64,000 bases of DNA from Argentina anserina (GCF_933775445.1 NW_026089464.1:1-64000), one strand, 5' to 3'. Counted from the first letter of the stretch, positions 24,510 to 36,073 are shown. Program-made: numbers and translations. The notes: generated by a model not told the origin, from the letters alone.

Positions 24510-25332
24510 AAGACATGAGAAAAGAAAATATGAACAAGCTTTTAAGCAAATGCCGAAAAAAGAAAAGGAAAAAATGATGATGAATGAAAAAATGATGAGA
24601 TCGGCAATACATGAAAAGGAAAGAAAAGATGTTGTCTTCCATTTGTGATTTGGAGTTGAGTTGAATTGAAGGTCTAAAAAAGTTTATTTGACCTTTGTCC
24701 ATGTTCACTTTGTGGTTAAAATGATGTTTGGGCCCAACTTGTTATATTTGGCCATTGATGGTGTGTGGTGTCATAAGGATGGTGTTTACTCTGCTAAGTC
24801 TATAGGATTACCTTTGTGATTCCTTGATATTCCATGCCTTTAGCTAAGCCTAACCATTCACCCTTATCAAATGATCCTAATGATTCTTAAAATGAGCAAA
24901 TCTTGGTTTGTGGAGACGATCACAAGAGTTGAGCATATGGTTTTGGTCCATTTGTGCACTTAGTTGTTAAATGAGGTTTTCCTTTTGTTATTCACAAAGT
25001 GCTTTCATTTGATGAAATATGCAGGCTATTTGATGCTTTATTATCCTTTCTCTTGCATATACTTGTGTGTGAATCATAACCATGAATCTGAGTGAAAAGA
25101 AGAGAGTATGCCTTGTGAGGAGGATTGGATTGACTAAACATGTTATGTGCCTATTGTCTCATTTCTTACTTATTCATACTATGAAACATGTTTATGAAAC
25201 TTGGAATTTATGTGCTTACATTCAAATGCTTAAACTTGAAAGCTATGTGTTTTGAGATTCTGAGACAATCATTTAGGGGCAATAGTGTTTTGTGTTGTTT
25301 TGTTTTGTTTTGCTAAGGGACTAGCAAAAGCC

Positions 25333-25346
25333 AAGTGTGGGGTAGT
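25333..25346 (+). other. Polypurine tract next to the 3' LTR
   Basis: AAGTGTGGGGTAG plus one T directly precedes the TGATAGG start of the LTR. Its purine richness and position are those of the plus-strand primer used in reverse transcription of LTR elements. Confidence 0.75.
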
Positions 25347-25510
25347 TGATAGGAGCACTTTGTGCTACGTTCTTAATATGTTTTTACCTCCATTTGTACT
25401 TTGCTTAACCCTTATTGTTGTAATATCGAGTCATTGAGTCACAATAGGAGTCTTGGATGGTTATGGATGTGTTTTTGTGCTTAAACGAGTTAAAAACGAA
25501 GAATTGGTCT

Positions 25511-25655
25511 AGAGTCATAGTTTGAGTAGGAATCCTTATAGGACTAGGAAACCTAGTTGAATTAGGAGTCTTCATCTTTCTACGTTTTGGTCGCATTGGC
25601 GATATCTTGAGAGTCATGTTTGCATTAGGAATCCTTGTTAGACTAGGAAACGTAC
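25511..25655 (+). repeat. Imperfect direct repeat in the LTR U3 region
   Basis: About 45 bases starting AGAGTCAT at 25511 recur at 25610, 99 bases downstream. Both copies contain TAGGAATCCTT and GACTAGGAAAC. Repeated blocks upstream of the promoter are common in retroelement U3 regions and may act as enhancers. That role is inferred. Confidence 0.65.
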
Positions 25656-25926
25656 CATTTTGGAAAGTCCTACTTGAACTCAAACTCTTATTACGAAACT
25701 TTCCTAAATGAACTTCCTTGTTCTAGTAACTTACTTATTCTAGTAAGTTTCCTTTTTGCAAATTAGAAACTTTCCTAATCTAGTTGAGCTCATCTATTAC
25801 ATGTGTCTTTTTAAGACAACTAATGTCTAGATTAGGACATGATTTTCGAATGGATTATCTCTTACTTATGTTTTCTTTTCTTATTTTCAGATTTAAGAGA
25901 TAATTGCAAGGTAATTAAATGATTCA

Positions 25927-26163
25927 GCCGTGCAAGGTGGGAGATGAAGATAAGGCACGAATTGGAGAGGAAATAGGAGTCATGCCGTGTATAGAAGAGT
26001 TATACAAGGGGAAGAGGTATTCAGCCGTGCCTTATCAATTCAGCAACTAAAAAGGAGCCCATGCCGTGCAGCCCATGAGAGAATCAAGGAGATAAGAGCT
26101 TGTTCTACAAGGAAAACAAGGAGAGCCATTCGATGCATTCATTGAGGAGAGATCACAGCCGTG
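25927..26163 (+). promoter_or_regulatory. Five GCCGTG motifs upstream of the LTR TATA box
   Basis: GCCGTG occurs at 25927, 25984, 26024, 26063 and 26158, all within 290 bases upstream of the TATA box and often in CAGCCGTG or CATGCCGTG. The clustering in an AT-rich LTR suggests a repeated protein-binding site. I do not know a factor for it. Confidence 0.4.
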
Positions 26164-26215
26164 TATTGATGGACCAAGCAGCCCGAAACCCTAGCAGCCT
26201 CTCCCTTGCTTCCTC

Positions 26216-26223
26216 TATATATA
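26216..26223 (+). promoter_or_regulatory. TATA box of the 3' LTR promoter
   Basis: TATATATA lies in TTCCTCTATATATAGC, a context shared with the solo LTR at 39434-39441 on the - strand. It is the best candidate for the U3/R boundary region. Transcription would start some 30 bases downstream and, from this copy, run rightwards out of the element into satellite block 2. Confidence 0.65.
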
Positions 26224-26731
26224 GCTCGGCCTCCCTTCAGAAAATCCATCTCCATTCTCTCACAAAGCTAGCCGAATTGCTGCCCAAACACAACCAGAAA
26301 ATTCAAGCCACAAAACCTTCATCCATCATCACCAAACCGTGCTCATCTTCCTCCTCTCCCAAATCGAATCCATTCTTGCCAAATCCTAGAAGGTTTCTAA
26401 AGTGTGATTCATCCATGGCTTGTAATTTTTCTTTTGGTTTTCTGCAATTTTCGATTTCATTGTATGAATTCTTGGATGTGATTTTCGGTTTTATATATGA
26501 TGAACATAAATTCAGACTTCTTTGGTTTTATGTTTTGATTGTATGAATTCATGAGATTTGTATGTTTGCCGTGTATAATGACATAGGGGCAGTAGGTTTC
26601 GAAATAATTTTAGGTTTTATTTCAATTAGTTCCTTGAACTTGTACATCTAAATCAATGCTTGAGGAAGCCAAGGCCATGGTTCTCCTAGGGTTGCGATTT
26701 AATTCACCAAAGTGTTCTTCGATTGAATATG

Positions 26732-26980
26732 CGCTTCGTGTTTCAATTATGGATACTTATATAGGGCTGTGATAGTTCTAGGAATTTGCATGTTTAATCA
26801 AGATGAGTGACGCCATGCTTGTGTAACATGTCTCCAATTCGACTTAATGTGCTTATGTGCTACTTTGTTGTTTAACTAGACGCTTCGTTATGTTGAACTC
26901 TCTTTAGCATATGTTTAGGATTGAACGCTTCGTTGATTCTAGATAAATAAGAAGTCTTAACGATTAGATGAACCGCTTCG
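26732..26980 (+). repeat. Four CGCTTCG motifs in the LTR downstream region
   Basis: CGCTTCG occurs at 26732, 26881, 26926 and 26974, inside what would be transcribed leader (R-U5). Each is embedded in different AT-rich sequence, so they do not look like one simple tandem repeat. Function unknown. Confidence 0.45.
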
Positions 26981-27243
26981 GACTCTAATTAGAATTGGAA
27001 TTGAAATTGACTTAGATATAATCGAAAATACTTGCTGCCTATATGTTGCTCTATGCATGTCATACATATTTCTTGAGTAGAATTCGTGTTTTGGTTATGT
27101 GATGAATGGTTGATCAATTGTATATAAGTAATTTAGGATTTATTTTCAGTTGTAGTTTTAGAATCCAAATCAAATCCCCCAATAACATGATAAGTGTTGA
27201 GGCCCTTTTGATTCCCCGGACTGAACGATCCCTGCTTATTCTA

Positions 27244-27265
27244 TACTAACGATGATGTTTTTCAG
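27244..27265 (+). promoter_or_regulatory. Possible splice acceptor at the 3' end of the LTR
   Basis: TACTAAC at 27244-27250 is a perfect branch-point consensus, followed by TTTTTCAG ending at 27265, five bases before the satellite. The solo LTR keeps the same arrangement (TACTAAC at 38380-38386 and CAG ending at 38369 on the - strand). Conservation between two LTR families supports a role, for example an intron in the element's leader. This is inferred. Confidence 0.35.
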
Positions 27266-27270
27266 GGTAT

Positions 27271-27275
27271 TTTAC
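27271..27275. repeat. Target-site duplication, right copy (TTTAC)
   Basis: TTTAC follows the last base of the element and continues into satellite sequence ATCGTTTGCATATC. It pairs with 17065-17069. Confidence 0.6.
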
Positions 27276-30200
27276 ATCGTTTGCATATCTTTACTATTCC
27301 AATTGTGTATCTTTACATCGTTTGCGTATCTTTACTATTCCAATTGTGTATCTTTTCATTTCTCGTTTGAGTATCTTTCTGTAAGGCTTTCTGATGCGAG
27401 TTTCTATTGAATTTGAGAGTTTTGCAAGTGTGGGAGTGTGTTTCTTTCAAACTGAGTATCTTTACATCGTTTGCGTATCTTTACTATTCCAATTGTGTAT
27501 CTTTACATCGTTTGCGTATCTTTACTATTCCAATTGTGTATCTTTTCATTTCTCGTTTGAGTATCTTTCTGTAAGGCTTCTGATGCGAGTTTCTATTGTA
27601 TTTGAGAGTTTTGCAAGTGTGGGAGTGTGTTTCTTTCAAACTGAGTATCTTTACATCGTTTGCGTATCTTTACTATTCCAATTGTGTATCTTTACATCGT
27701 TTGCGTATCTTTACTATTCCAATTGTGTATCTTTTCATTTCTCGTTTGAGTATCTTTCTGTAAGGCTTCTGATGCGAGTTTCGTATTTGAGAGTTTTGCA
27801 AGTGTGGGAGTGTGTTTCTTTCAAACTGAGTATCTTTACATCGTTTGCGTATTTTTACTATTCCAATTGTGTATCTTTTCATTTCTTGTTTGAGTATCTT
27901 TCTGTAAGGCTTTCTGATGCGAGTTTCTATTGTATTTGAGAGTTTTGCAAGTGTGGGAGTGTGTTTCTTTCAAACTGAGTATCTTTACATCGTTTGCGTA
28001 TCTTTACTATTCCAATTGTGTATCTTTTTATTTCTCGTTTGAGTATCTTTCTGTAAGGCTTCTGATGCGAGTTTCTATTGTATTTGAGAGTTTTGCAAGT
28101 GTGGGAGTGTGTTTCTTTCAAACTGAGTATCTTTATATCGTTTGCGTATCTTTACTATTCCAATTGTGTATCTTTTCATTTCTCGTTTGAGTATCTTTCT
28201 GTACGGCTTCTGATGCGAGTTTCTATTGTATTTGAGAGTTTTGCAAGTGTGGGAGTGTGTTTCTTTCAAACTGAGTATCTTTACATCGTTTGCGTATCTT
28301 TACTATTCCAATTGTGTATCTTTTCATTTCTCGTTTGAGTATCTTTCTGTAAGGCTTCTGATGCAAGTTTCTATTGTACTTGAGAGTTTTGCAAGTGTGG
28401 GAGTGTGTTTCTTTCAATCTGAGTATCTTTACATCGTTTGCGTATCTTTACTATTCCAATTGTGTATCTTTTCATTTCTCGTTTGAGTATCTTTCTGTAA
28501 GGCTTCTGATGCGAGTTTCGTATCTGAGAGTTTTGCAAGTGTGGGAGTGTGTTTCTTTCAAACTGAGTATCTTTACATCGTTTGCATATCTTTACAATTC
28601 CAATTGTGTATCTTTACATCGTTTGCGTATCTTTACTATTCCAATTGTGTATCTTTTCATTTCTCGTTTGAATATCTTTCTGTAAGGCTTCTGATGCGAG
28701 TTTATATTGTATTTGAGAGTTTTGCAAGTGTGGGAGTGTGTTTCTTTCAAACTGAGTATCTTTACATCGTTTGCGTATCTTTACTATTCCAATTGTGTAT
28801 CTTTTCATTTCTGGTTTGAGTATCTTTCTGTAAGGCTTCTGATGCAAGTTTCTATTGTACTTGAGAGTTTTGCAAGTGTGGGAGTGTGTTTCTTTCAATC
28901 TGAGTATCTTTACATCGTTTGCGTATCTTTACTATTCCAATTGTGTATCTTTTCATTTCTCGTTTGAGTATCTTTCTGTAAGGCTTTCTGATGCGAGTTT
29001 CTATTGAATTTGAGAGTTTTGCAAGTGTGGGAGTGTGTTTCTTTCAAACTGAGTATCTTTACATCGTTTGCGTATCTTTACTATTCCAATTGTGTATCTT
29101 TACATCGTTTGCGTATCTTTACTATTCCAATTGTGTATCTTTTCATTTCTCGTTTGAGTAGATTTCTGTAAGGCTTTCTGATGCGAGTTTCTATTGAATT
29201 TGAGAGTTTTGCAAGTGTGGGAGTGTGTTTCCTTCAAACTGAGTATCTTTACATCGTTTGCGTATGTTTACTATTCCAATTGTGTATCTTTACATCGTTT
29301 GCGTATCTTTACTATTCCAATTGTGTATCTTTTCATTTCTCGTTTGAGTATCTTTCTGTACGGCTTCTGATGCGAGTTTCTATTGAATTTGAGAGTTTTG
29401 CAAGTGTGGGAGTGTGTTTCCTTCAAACTGAGTATCTTTACATCGTTTGCGTATGTTTACTATTCCAATTGTGTATCTTTACATCGTTTGCGTATCTTTA
29501 CTATTCCAATTGTGTATCTTTTCATTTCTCGTTTGAGTATCTTTCTGTACGGCTTCTGATGCGAGTTTCTATTGTATTTGAGAGTTTTGCAAGTGTGGGA
29601 GTGTGTTTCTTTCAAACTGAGTATCTTTACATCGTTTGCGTATCTTTACTATTCCAATTGTGTATCTTTTCATTTCTCGTTTGAGTATCTTTCTGTAAGG
29701 CTTCTGAAGCGAGTTTCTATTGTATTTGAGAGTTTTGCAAGTGTGGGAGTGTGTTTCTTTCAATCTGAGTATCTTTACATCGTTTGCGTATCTTTACTAT
29801 TCCAATTGTGTATCTTTTCATTTCTCGTTTGAGTATCTTTCTGTAAGGCTTTCTGATGCGAGTTTCTATTGAATTTGAGAGTTTTGCAAGTGTGGGAGTG
29901 TGTTTCTTTCAAACTGAGTATCTTTACATCGTTTGCGTATCTTTACTATTCCAATTGTGTATCTTTACATCGTTTGCGTATCTTTACTATTCCAATTGTG
30001 TATCTTTTCATTTCTCGTTTGAGTATCTTTCTGTAAGGCTTCTGATGCGAGTTTCTATTGAATTTGAGAGTTTTGCAAGTGTGGGAGTGTGTTTCTTTCA
30101 AACTGAGTATCTTTACATCGTTTGCGTATCTTTACTATTCCAATTGTGTATCTTTACATCGTTTGCGTATCTTTAGTATTCCAATTGTGTATCTTTTCAT

Positions 30201-30419
30201 TTCTCGTTTGAGTATCTTTCTGTAAGGCTTCTGATGCGAGTTTCTATTGTATTTGAGAGTTTTGCAAGTGTGGGAGTGTGTTTCTTTCAAACTGAGTATC
30301 TTTACATCGTTTGCGTATCTTTACTATTCCAATTGTGTATCTTTACATCGTTTGCGTATCTTTACTATTCCAATTGTGTATCTTTTCATTTCTCGTTTGA
30401 GTATCTTTCTGTAAGGCTT

Positions 30420-33400
30420 CTGATGCGAGTTTCTATTGTATTTGAGAGTTTTGCAAGTGTGGGAGTGTGTTTCTTTCAAACTGAGTATCTTTACATCGTT
30501 TGCGTATCTTTACTATTCCAATTGTGTATCTTTTCATTTCTCGTTTGAGTATCTTTCTGTAAGGCTTCTGATGCGAGTTTCTATTGTACTTGAGAGTTTT
30601 GCAAGTGTGGGAGTGTGTTTCTTTCAATCTGAGTATCTTTACATCGTTTGCGTATCTTTACTATTCCAATTGTGTATCTTTTCATTTCTCGTTTGAGTAT
30701 CTTTCTGTAAGGCTTTCTGATGCGAGTTTCTATTGAATTTGAGAGTTTTGCAAGTGTGGGAGTGTGTTTCTTTCAAACTGAGTATCTTTACATCGTTTGC
30801 GCATCTTTACTATTCCAATTGTGTATCTTTACATCGTTTCGTATCTTTACTATTCCAATTGTGTATCTTTTCATTTCTCGTTTGAGTATCTTTCTGTAAG
30901 GCTTTCTGATGCGCGTTTCTATTGAATTTGAGAGTTTTGCAAGTGTGGGAGTGTGTTTCCTTCAAACTGAGTATCTTTACATCGTTTGCGTATGTTTACT
31001 ATTCCAATTGTGTATCTTTACATCGTTTGCGTATCTTTACTATTCCAATTGTGTATCTTTTCATTTCTCGTTTGAGTATCTTTCTGTACGGCTTCTGATG
31101 CGAGTTTCTATTGTATTTGAGAGTTTTGCAAGTGTGGGAGTGTGTTTCTTTCAAACTGAGTATCTTTACATCGTTTGCGTATCTTTACTATTCCAATTGT
31201 GTATCTTTTCATTTCTCGTTTGAGTATCTTTCTGTAAGGCTTCTGAAGCGAGTTTCTATTGTATTTGATAGTTTTGCAAGTGTGGGAGTGTGTTTCTTTC
31301 AATCTGAGTATCTTTACATCGTTTGCGTATCTTTACTATTCCAATTGTGTATCTTTACATCGTTTGCGTATCTTTACTATTCCAATTGTGTATCTTTTCA
31401 TTTCTCGTTTGAGTATCTTTCTGTAAGGCTTTCTGATGCGAGTTTCTATTGAATTTGAGAGTTTTGCAAGTGTGGGAGTGTGTTTCTTTCAAACTGAGTA
31501 TCTTTACATCGTTTGCGTATCTTTACTATTCCAATTGTGTATCTTTACATCGTTTGCGTATCTTTACTATTCCAATTGTGTATCTTTTCATTTCTCGTTT
31601 GAGTATCTTTCTGTAAGGCTTCTGATGCGAGTTTCTATTGTATTTGAGAGTTTTGCAAGTGTGGGAGTGTGTTTCTTTCAAACTGAGTATCTTTACATCG
31701 TTTGCGTATCTTTACTATTCCAATTGTGTATCTTTTCATTTCTCGTTTGAGTATCTTTCTGTAAGGCTTCTGATGCGAGTTTCTATTGTACTTGAGAGTT
31801 TTGCAAGTGTGGGAGTGTGTTTCTTTCAATCTGAGTATCTTTACATCGTTTGCGTATCTTTACTATTCCAATTGTGTATCTTTTCATTTCTCGTTTGAGT
31901 ATCTTTCTGTAAGGCTTTCTGATGCGAGTTTCTATTGAATTTGAGAGTTTTGCAAGTGTGGGAGTGTGTTTCTTTCAAACTGAGTATCTTTACATCGTTT
32001 GCGTATCTTTACTATTCCAATTGTGTATCTTTACATCGTTTCGTATCTTTACTATTCCAATTGTGTATCTTTTCATTTCTCGTTTGAGTATCTTTCTGTA
32101 AGGCTTTCTGATGCGAGTTTCTATTGAATTTGAGAGTTTTGCAAGTGTGGGAGTGTGTTTCCTTCAAACTGAGTATCTTTACATCGTTTGCGTATGTTTA
32201 CTATTCCAATTGTGTATCTTTACATCGTTTGCGTATCTTTACTATTCCAATTGTGTATCTTTTCATTTCTCGTTTGAGTATCTTTCTGTACGGCTTCTGA
32301 TGCGAGTTTCTATTGTATTTGAGAGTTTTGCAAGTGTGGGAGTGTGTTTCTTTCAAACTGAGTATCTTTACATCGTTTGCGTATCTTTACTATTCCAATT
32401 GTGTATCTTTTCATTTCTCGTTTGAGTATCTTTCTGTAAGGCTTCTGAAGCGAGTTTCTATTGTATTTGATAGTTTTGCAAGTGTGGGAGTGTGTTTCTT
32501 TCAATCTGAGTATCTTTACATCGTTTGCGTATCTTTACTATTCCAATTGTGTATCTTTTCATTTCTCGTTTGAGTATCTTTCTGTAAGGCTTTCTGATGC
32601 GAGTTTCTATTGAATTTGAGAGTTTTGCAAGTGTGGGAGTGTGTTTCTTTCAAACTGAGTATCTTTACATCGTTTGCGTATCTTTACTATTCCAATTGTG
32701 TATCTTTACATCGTTTGCGTATCTTTACTATTCCAATTGTGTATCTTTTCATTTCTCGTTTGAGTATCTTTCTGTAAGGCTTCTGATGCGAGTTTCTATT
32801 GTATTTGAGAGTTTTGCAAGTGTGGGAGTGTGTTTCTTTCAAACTGAGTATCTTTACATCGTTTGCGTATCTTTACTATTCCAATTGTGTATCTTTTCAT
32901 TTCTCGTTTGAGTATCTTTCTGTAAGGCTTCTGATGCGAGTTTCTATTGTACTTGAGAGTTTTGCAAGTGTGGGAGTGTGTTTCTTTCAATCTGAGTATC
33001 TTTACATCGTTTGCGTATCTTTACTATTCCAATTGTGTATCTTTTCATTTCTCGTTTGAGTATCTTTCTGTAAGGCTTTCTGATGCGAGTTTCTATTGAA
33101 TTTGAGAGTTTTGCAAGTGTGGGAGTGTGTTTCTTTCAAACTGAGTATCTTTACATCGTTTGCGTATCTTTACTATTCCAATTGTGTATCTTTACATCGT
33201 TTCGTATCTTTACTATTCCAATTGTGTATCTTTTCATTTCTCGTTTGAGTATCTTTCTGTAAGGCTTTCTGATGCGAGTTTCTATTGAATTTGAGAGTTT
33301 TGCAAGTGTGGGAGTGTGTTTCCTTCAAACTGAGTATCTTTACATCGTTTGCGTATGTTTACTATTCCAATTGTGTATCTTTACATCGTTTGCGTATCTT

Positions 33401-36073
33401 TACTATTCCAATTGTGTATCTTTTCATTTCTCGTTTGAGTATCTTTCTGTACGGCTTCTGATGCGAGTTTCTATTGTATTTGAGAGTTTTGCAAGTGTGG
33501 GAGTGTGTTTCTTTCAAACTGAGTATCTTTACATCGTTTGCGTATCTTTACTATTCCAATTGTGTATCTTTTCATTTCTCGTTTGAGTATCTTTCTGTAA
33601 GGCTTCTGAAGCGAGTTTCTATTGTATTTGATAGTTTTGCAAGTGTGGGAGTGTGTTTCTTTCAATCTGAGTATCTTTACATCGTTTGCGTATCTTTACT
33701 ATTCCAATTGTGTATCTTTTCATTTCTCGTTTGAGTATCTTTCTGTAAGGCTTTCTGATGCGAGTTTCTATTGAATTTGAGAGTTTTGCAAGTGTGGGAG
33801 TGTGTTTCCTTCAAACTGAGTATCTTTACATCGTTTGCGTATGTTTACTATTCCAATTGTGTATCTTTACATCGTTTGCGTATCTTTACTATTCCAATTG
33901 TGTATCTTTTCATTTCTCGTTTGAGTATCTTTCTGTACGGCTTCTGATGCGAGTTTCTATTGTATTTGAGAGTTTTGCAAGTGTGGGAGTGTGTTTCTTT
34001 CAAACTGAGTATCTTTACATCGTTTGCGTATCTTTACTATTCCAATTGTGTATCTTTTCATTTCTCGTTTGAGTATCTTTCTGTAAGGCTTCTGAAGCGA
34101 GTTTCTATTGTATTTGATAGTTTTGCAAGTGTGGGAGTGTGTTTCTTTCAATCTGAGTATCTTTACATCGTTTGCGTATCTTTACTATTCCAATTGTGTA
34201 TCTTTTCATTTCTCGTTTGAGTATCTTTCTGTAAGGCTTTCTGATGCGAGTTTCTATTGAATTTGAGAGTTTTGCAAGTGTGGGAGTGTGTTTCTTTCAA
34301 ACTGAGTATCTTTACATCGTTTGCGTATGTTTACTATTCCAATTGTGTATCTTTACATCGTTTGCGTATCTTTACTATTCCAATTGTGTATCTTTTCATT
34401 TCTCGTTTGAGTATCTTTCTGTACGGCTTCTGATGCGAGTTTCTATTGTATTTGAGAGTTTTGCAAGTGTGGGAGTGTGTTTCTTTCAAACTGAGTATCT
34501 TTACATCGTTTGCGTATCTTTACTATTCCAATTGTGTATCTTTTCATTTCTCGTTTGAGTATCTTTCTGTAAGGCTTCTGAAGCGAGTTTCTATTGTATT
34601 TGATAGTTTTGCAAGTGTGGGAGTGTGTTTCTTTCAATCTGAGTATCTTTACATCGTTTGCGTATCTTTACTATTCCAATTGTGTATCTTTTCATTTCTC
34701 GTTTGAGTATCTTTCTGTAAGGCTTTCTGATGCGAGTTTCTATTGAATTTGAGAGTTTTGCAAGTGTGGGAGTGTGTTTCTTTCAAACTGAGTATCTTTA
34801 CATCGTTTGCGTATCTTTACTATTCCAATTGTGTATCTTTACATCGTTTGCGTATCTTTACTATTCCAATTGTGTATCTTTTCATTTCTCGTTTGAGTAT
34901 CTTTCTGTAAGGCTTCTGATGCGAGTTTCTATTGTATTTGAGAGTTTTGCAAGTGTGGGAGTGTGTTTCTTTCAAACTGAGTATCTTTACATCGTTTGCG
35001 TATCTTTACTATTCCAATTGTGTATCTTTTCATTTCTCGTTTGAGTATCTTTCTGTAAGGCTTCTGATGCGAGTTTCTATTGTACTTGAGAGTTTTGCAA
35101 GTGTGGGAGTGTGTTTCTTTCAATCTGAGTATCTTTACATCGTTTGCGTATCTTTACTATTCCAATTGTGTATCTTTTCATTTCTCGTTTGAGTATCTTT
35201 CTGTAAGGCTTTCTGATGCGAGTTTCTATTGAATTTGAGAGTTTTGCAAGTGTGGGAGTGTGTTTCTTTCAAACTGAGTATCTTTACATCGTTTGCGTAT
35301 CTTTACTATTCCAATTGTGTATCTTTACATCGTTTCGTATCTTTACTATTCCAATTGTGTATCTTTTCATTTCTCGTTTGAGTATCTTTCTGTAAGGCTT
35401 TCTGATGCGAGTTTCTATTGAATTTGAGAGTTTTGCAAGTGTGGGAGTGTGTTTCCTTCAAACTGAGTATCTTTACATCGTTTGCGTATGTTTACTATTC
35501 CAATTGTGTATCTTTACATCGTTTGCGTATCTTTACTATTCCAATTGTGTATCTTTTCATTTCTCGTTTGAGTATCTTTCTGTACGGCTTCTGATGCGAG
35601 TTTCTATTGTATTTGAGAGTTTTGCAAGTGTGGGAGTGTGTTTCTTTCAAACTGAGTATCTTTACATCGTTTGCGTATCTTTACTATTCCAATTGTGTAT
35701 CTTTTCATTTCTCGTTTGAGTATCTTTCTGTAAGGCTTCTGAAGCGAGTTTCTATTGTATTTGATAGTTTTGCAAGTGTGGGAGTGTGTTTCTTTCAATC
35801 TGAGTATCTTTACATCGTTTGCGTATCTTTACTATTCCAATTGTGTATCTTTTCATTTCTCGTTTGAGTATCTTTCTGTAAGGCTTTCTGATGCGAGTTT
35901 CTATTGAATTTGAGAGTTTTGCAAGTGTGGGAGTGTGTTTCTTTCAAACTGAGTATCTTTACATCGTTTGCGTATCTTTACTATTCCAATTGTGTATCTT
36001 TACATCGTTTGCGTATCTTTACTATTCCAATTGTGTATCTTTTCATTTCTCGTTTGAGTATCTTTCTGTAAGG
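30420..36073 (+). repeat. Higher-order repeat, 1161/1202-bp period
   Basis: A one-base deletion (CGTTTCGTATC instead of CGTTTGCGTATC) marks homologous monomers at about 30837, 32039, 33200 and 35333, spaced 1202, 1161 and 2133 bp. The 1202-bp copy exceeds the 1161-bp copies by exactly one 41-bp segment (near 31340). The 2133-bp interval equals 1161 plus two extra 486-bp trimers (33758, 34244, 34730 are 486 apart). Another shared marker is CTGAAGCGAG. Confidence 0.85.

Larger units (their letters stand above)
23552..25346 (+). other. 3' non-coding region of the element, no env-like gene
   Basis: This stretch of about 1.8 kb follows pol, where some Athila elements carry an env-like frame. No frame here has plausible protein features. 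Recognisable motifs are: GCGCTGCATGGGAGGCAACC at 23590-23609, common after pol in this group; an inverted repeat ACATTG-AGGA-CAATGT at 23749-23764; an A-rich stretch at 23828-23890 with repeated AAAATTCGAAAAAA; a second purine-rich stretch at about 24510-24640; and three AAGTGTGGGGT motifs, the last being the polypurine tract. The remaining sequence is AT-rich and unrecognised. Confidence 0.75.
17070..27270 (+). mobile_element. Athila-type Ty3/gypsy LTR retrotransposon, 5' LTR defective
   Basis: The element is 10.2 kb, inserted in the satellite in the sense orientation. Order: an 0.88-kb leader, Gag-protease, one UAG, RT-RNase H-integrase, 1.8 kb of 3' non-coding sequence, a polypurine tract and a 1.92-kb 3' LTR starting TGATAGG. 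Lineage evidence: protease motif DLGAS; an RT with the long [13 protein letters not shown] insertion and an IDYRKLN block; no chromodomain after integrase; and the GGGAGGCAACCCA motif after pol. These fit Athila among the non-chromovirus Ty3/gypsy lineages. Both frames are otherwise open, suggesting a young insertion. Oddities: there is no full 5' LTR or primer-binding site, no env-like frame, and the right end reads GGGTAT rather than the expected CA. Confidence 0.9.
25347..27270 (+). repeat. 3' LTR of the Athila-type element
   Basis: It is 1924 bp long, starting TGATAGGAGCAC directly after the polypurine tract and ending at the satellite junction. Its start agrees with the solo LTR (TGATAGGAGCAC on the - strand at 40592). 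Both share TTCCTCTATATATAGC around the promoter, and both close with TACTAACGATG, then CAGGG. The right end reads CAGGGTAT, without CA, and lacks roughly 30 bases that the solo LTR has beyond CAGGG. Either this family ends there or the end was trimmed. It contains short direct repeats in U3, five GCCGTG motifs, a TATA box and four CGCTTCG motifs. The only sizeable open frame (26100-26546) has no recognisable features and is not called. Confidence 0.85.

Noticed and set aside
24331..24708. 125-codon frame on the - strand after pol
   Set aside because: It lies in purine-rich 3' non-coding sequence, giving a low-complexity F/H/S-rich translation with no known domain.
26100..26546. 148-codon frame in the 3' LTR
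   Set aside because: It overlaps the TATA box and the likely transcription start, has no recognised domain and has no evident counterpart in the solo LTR.
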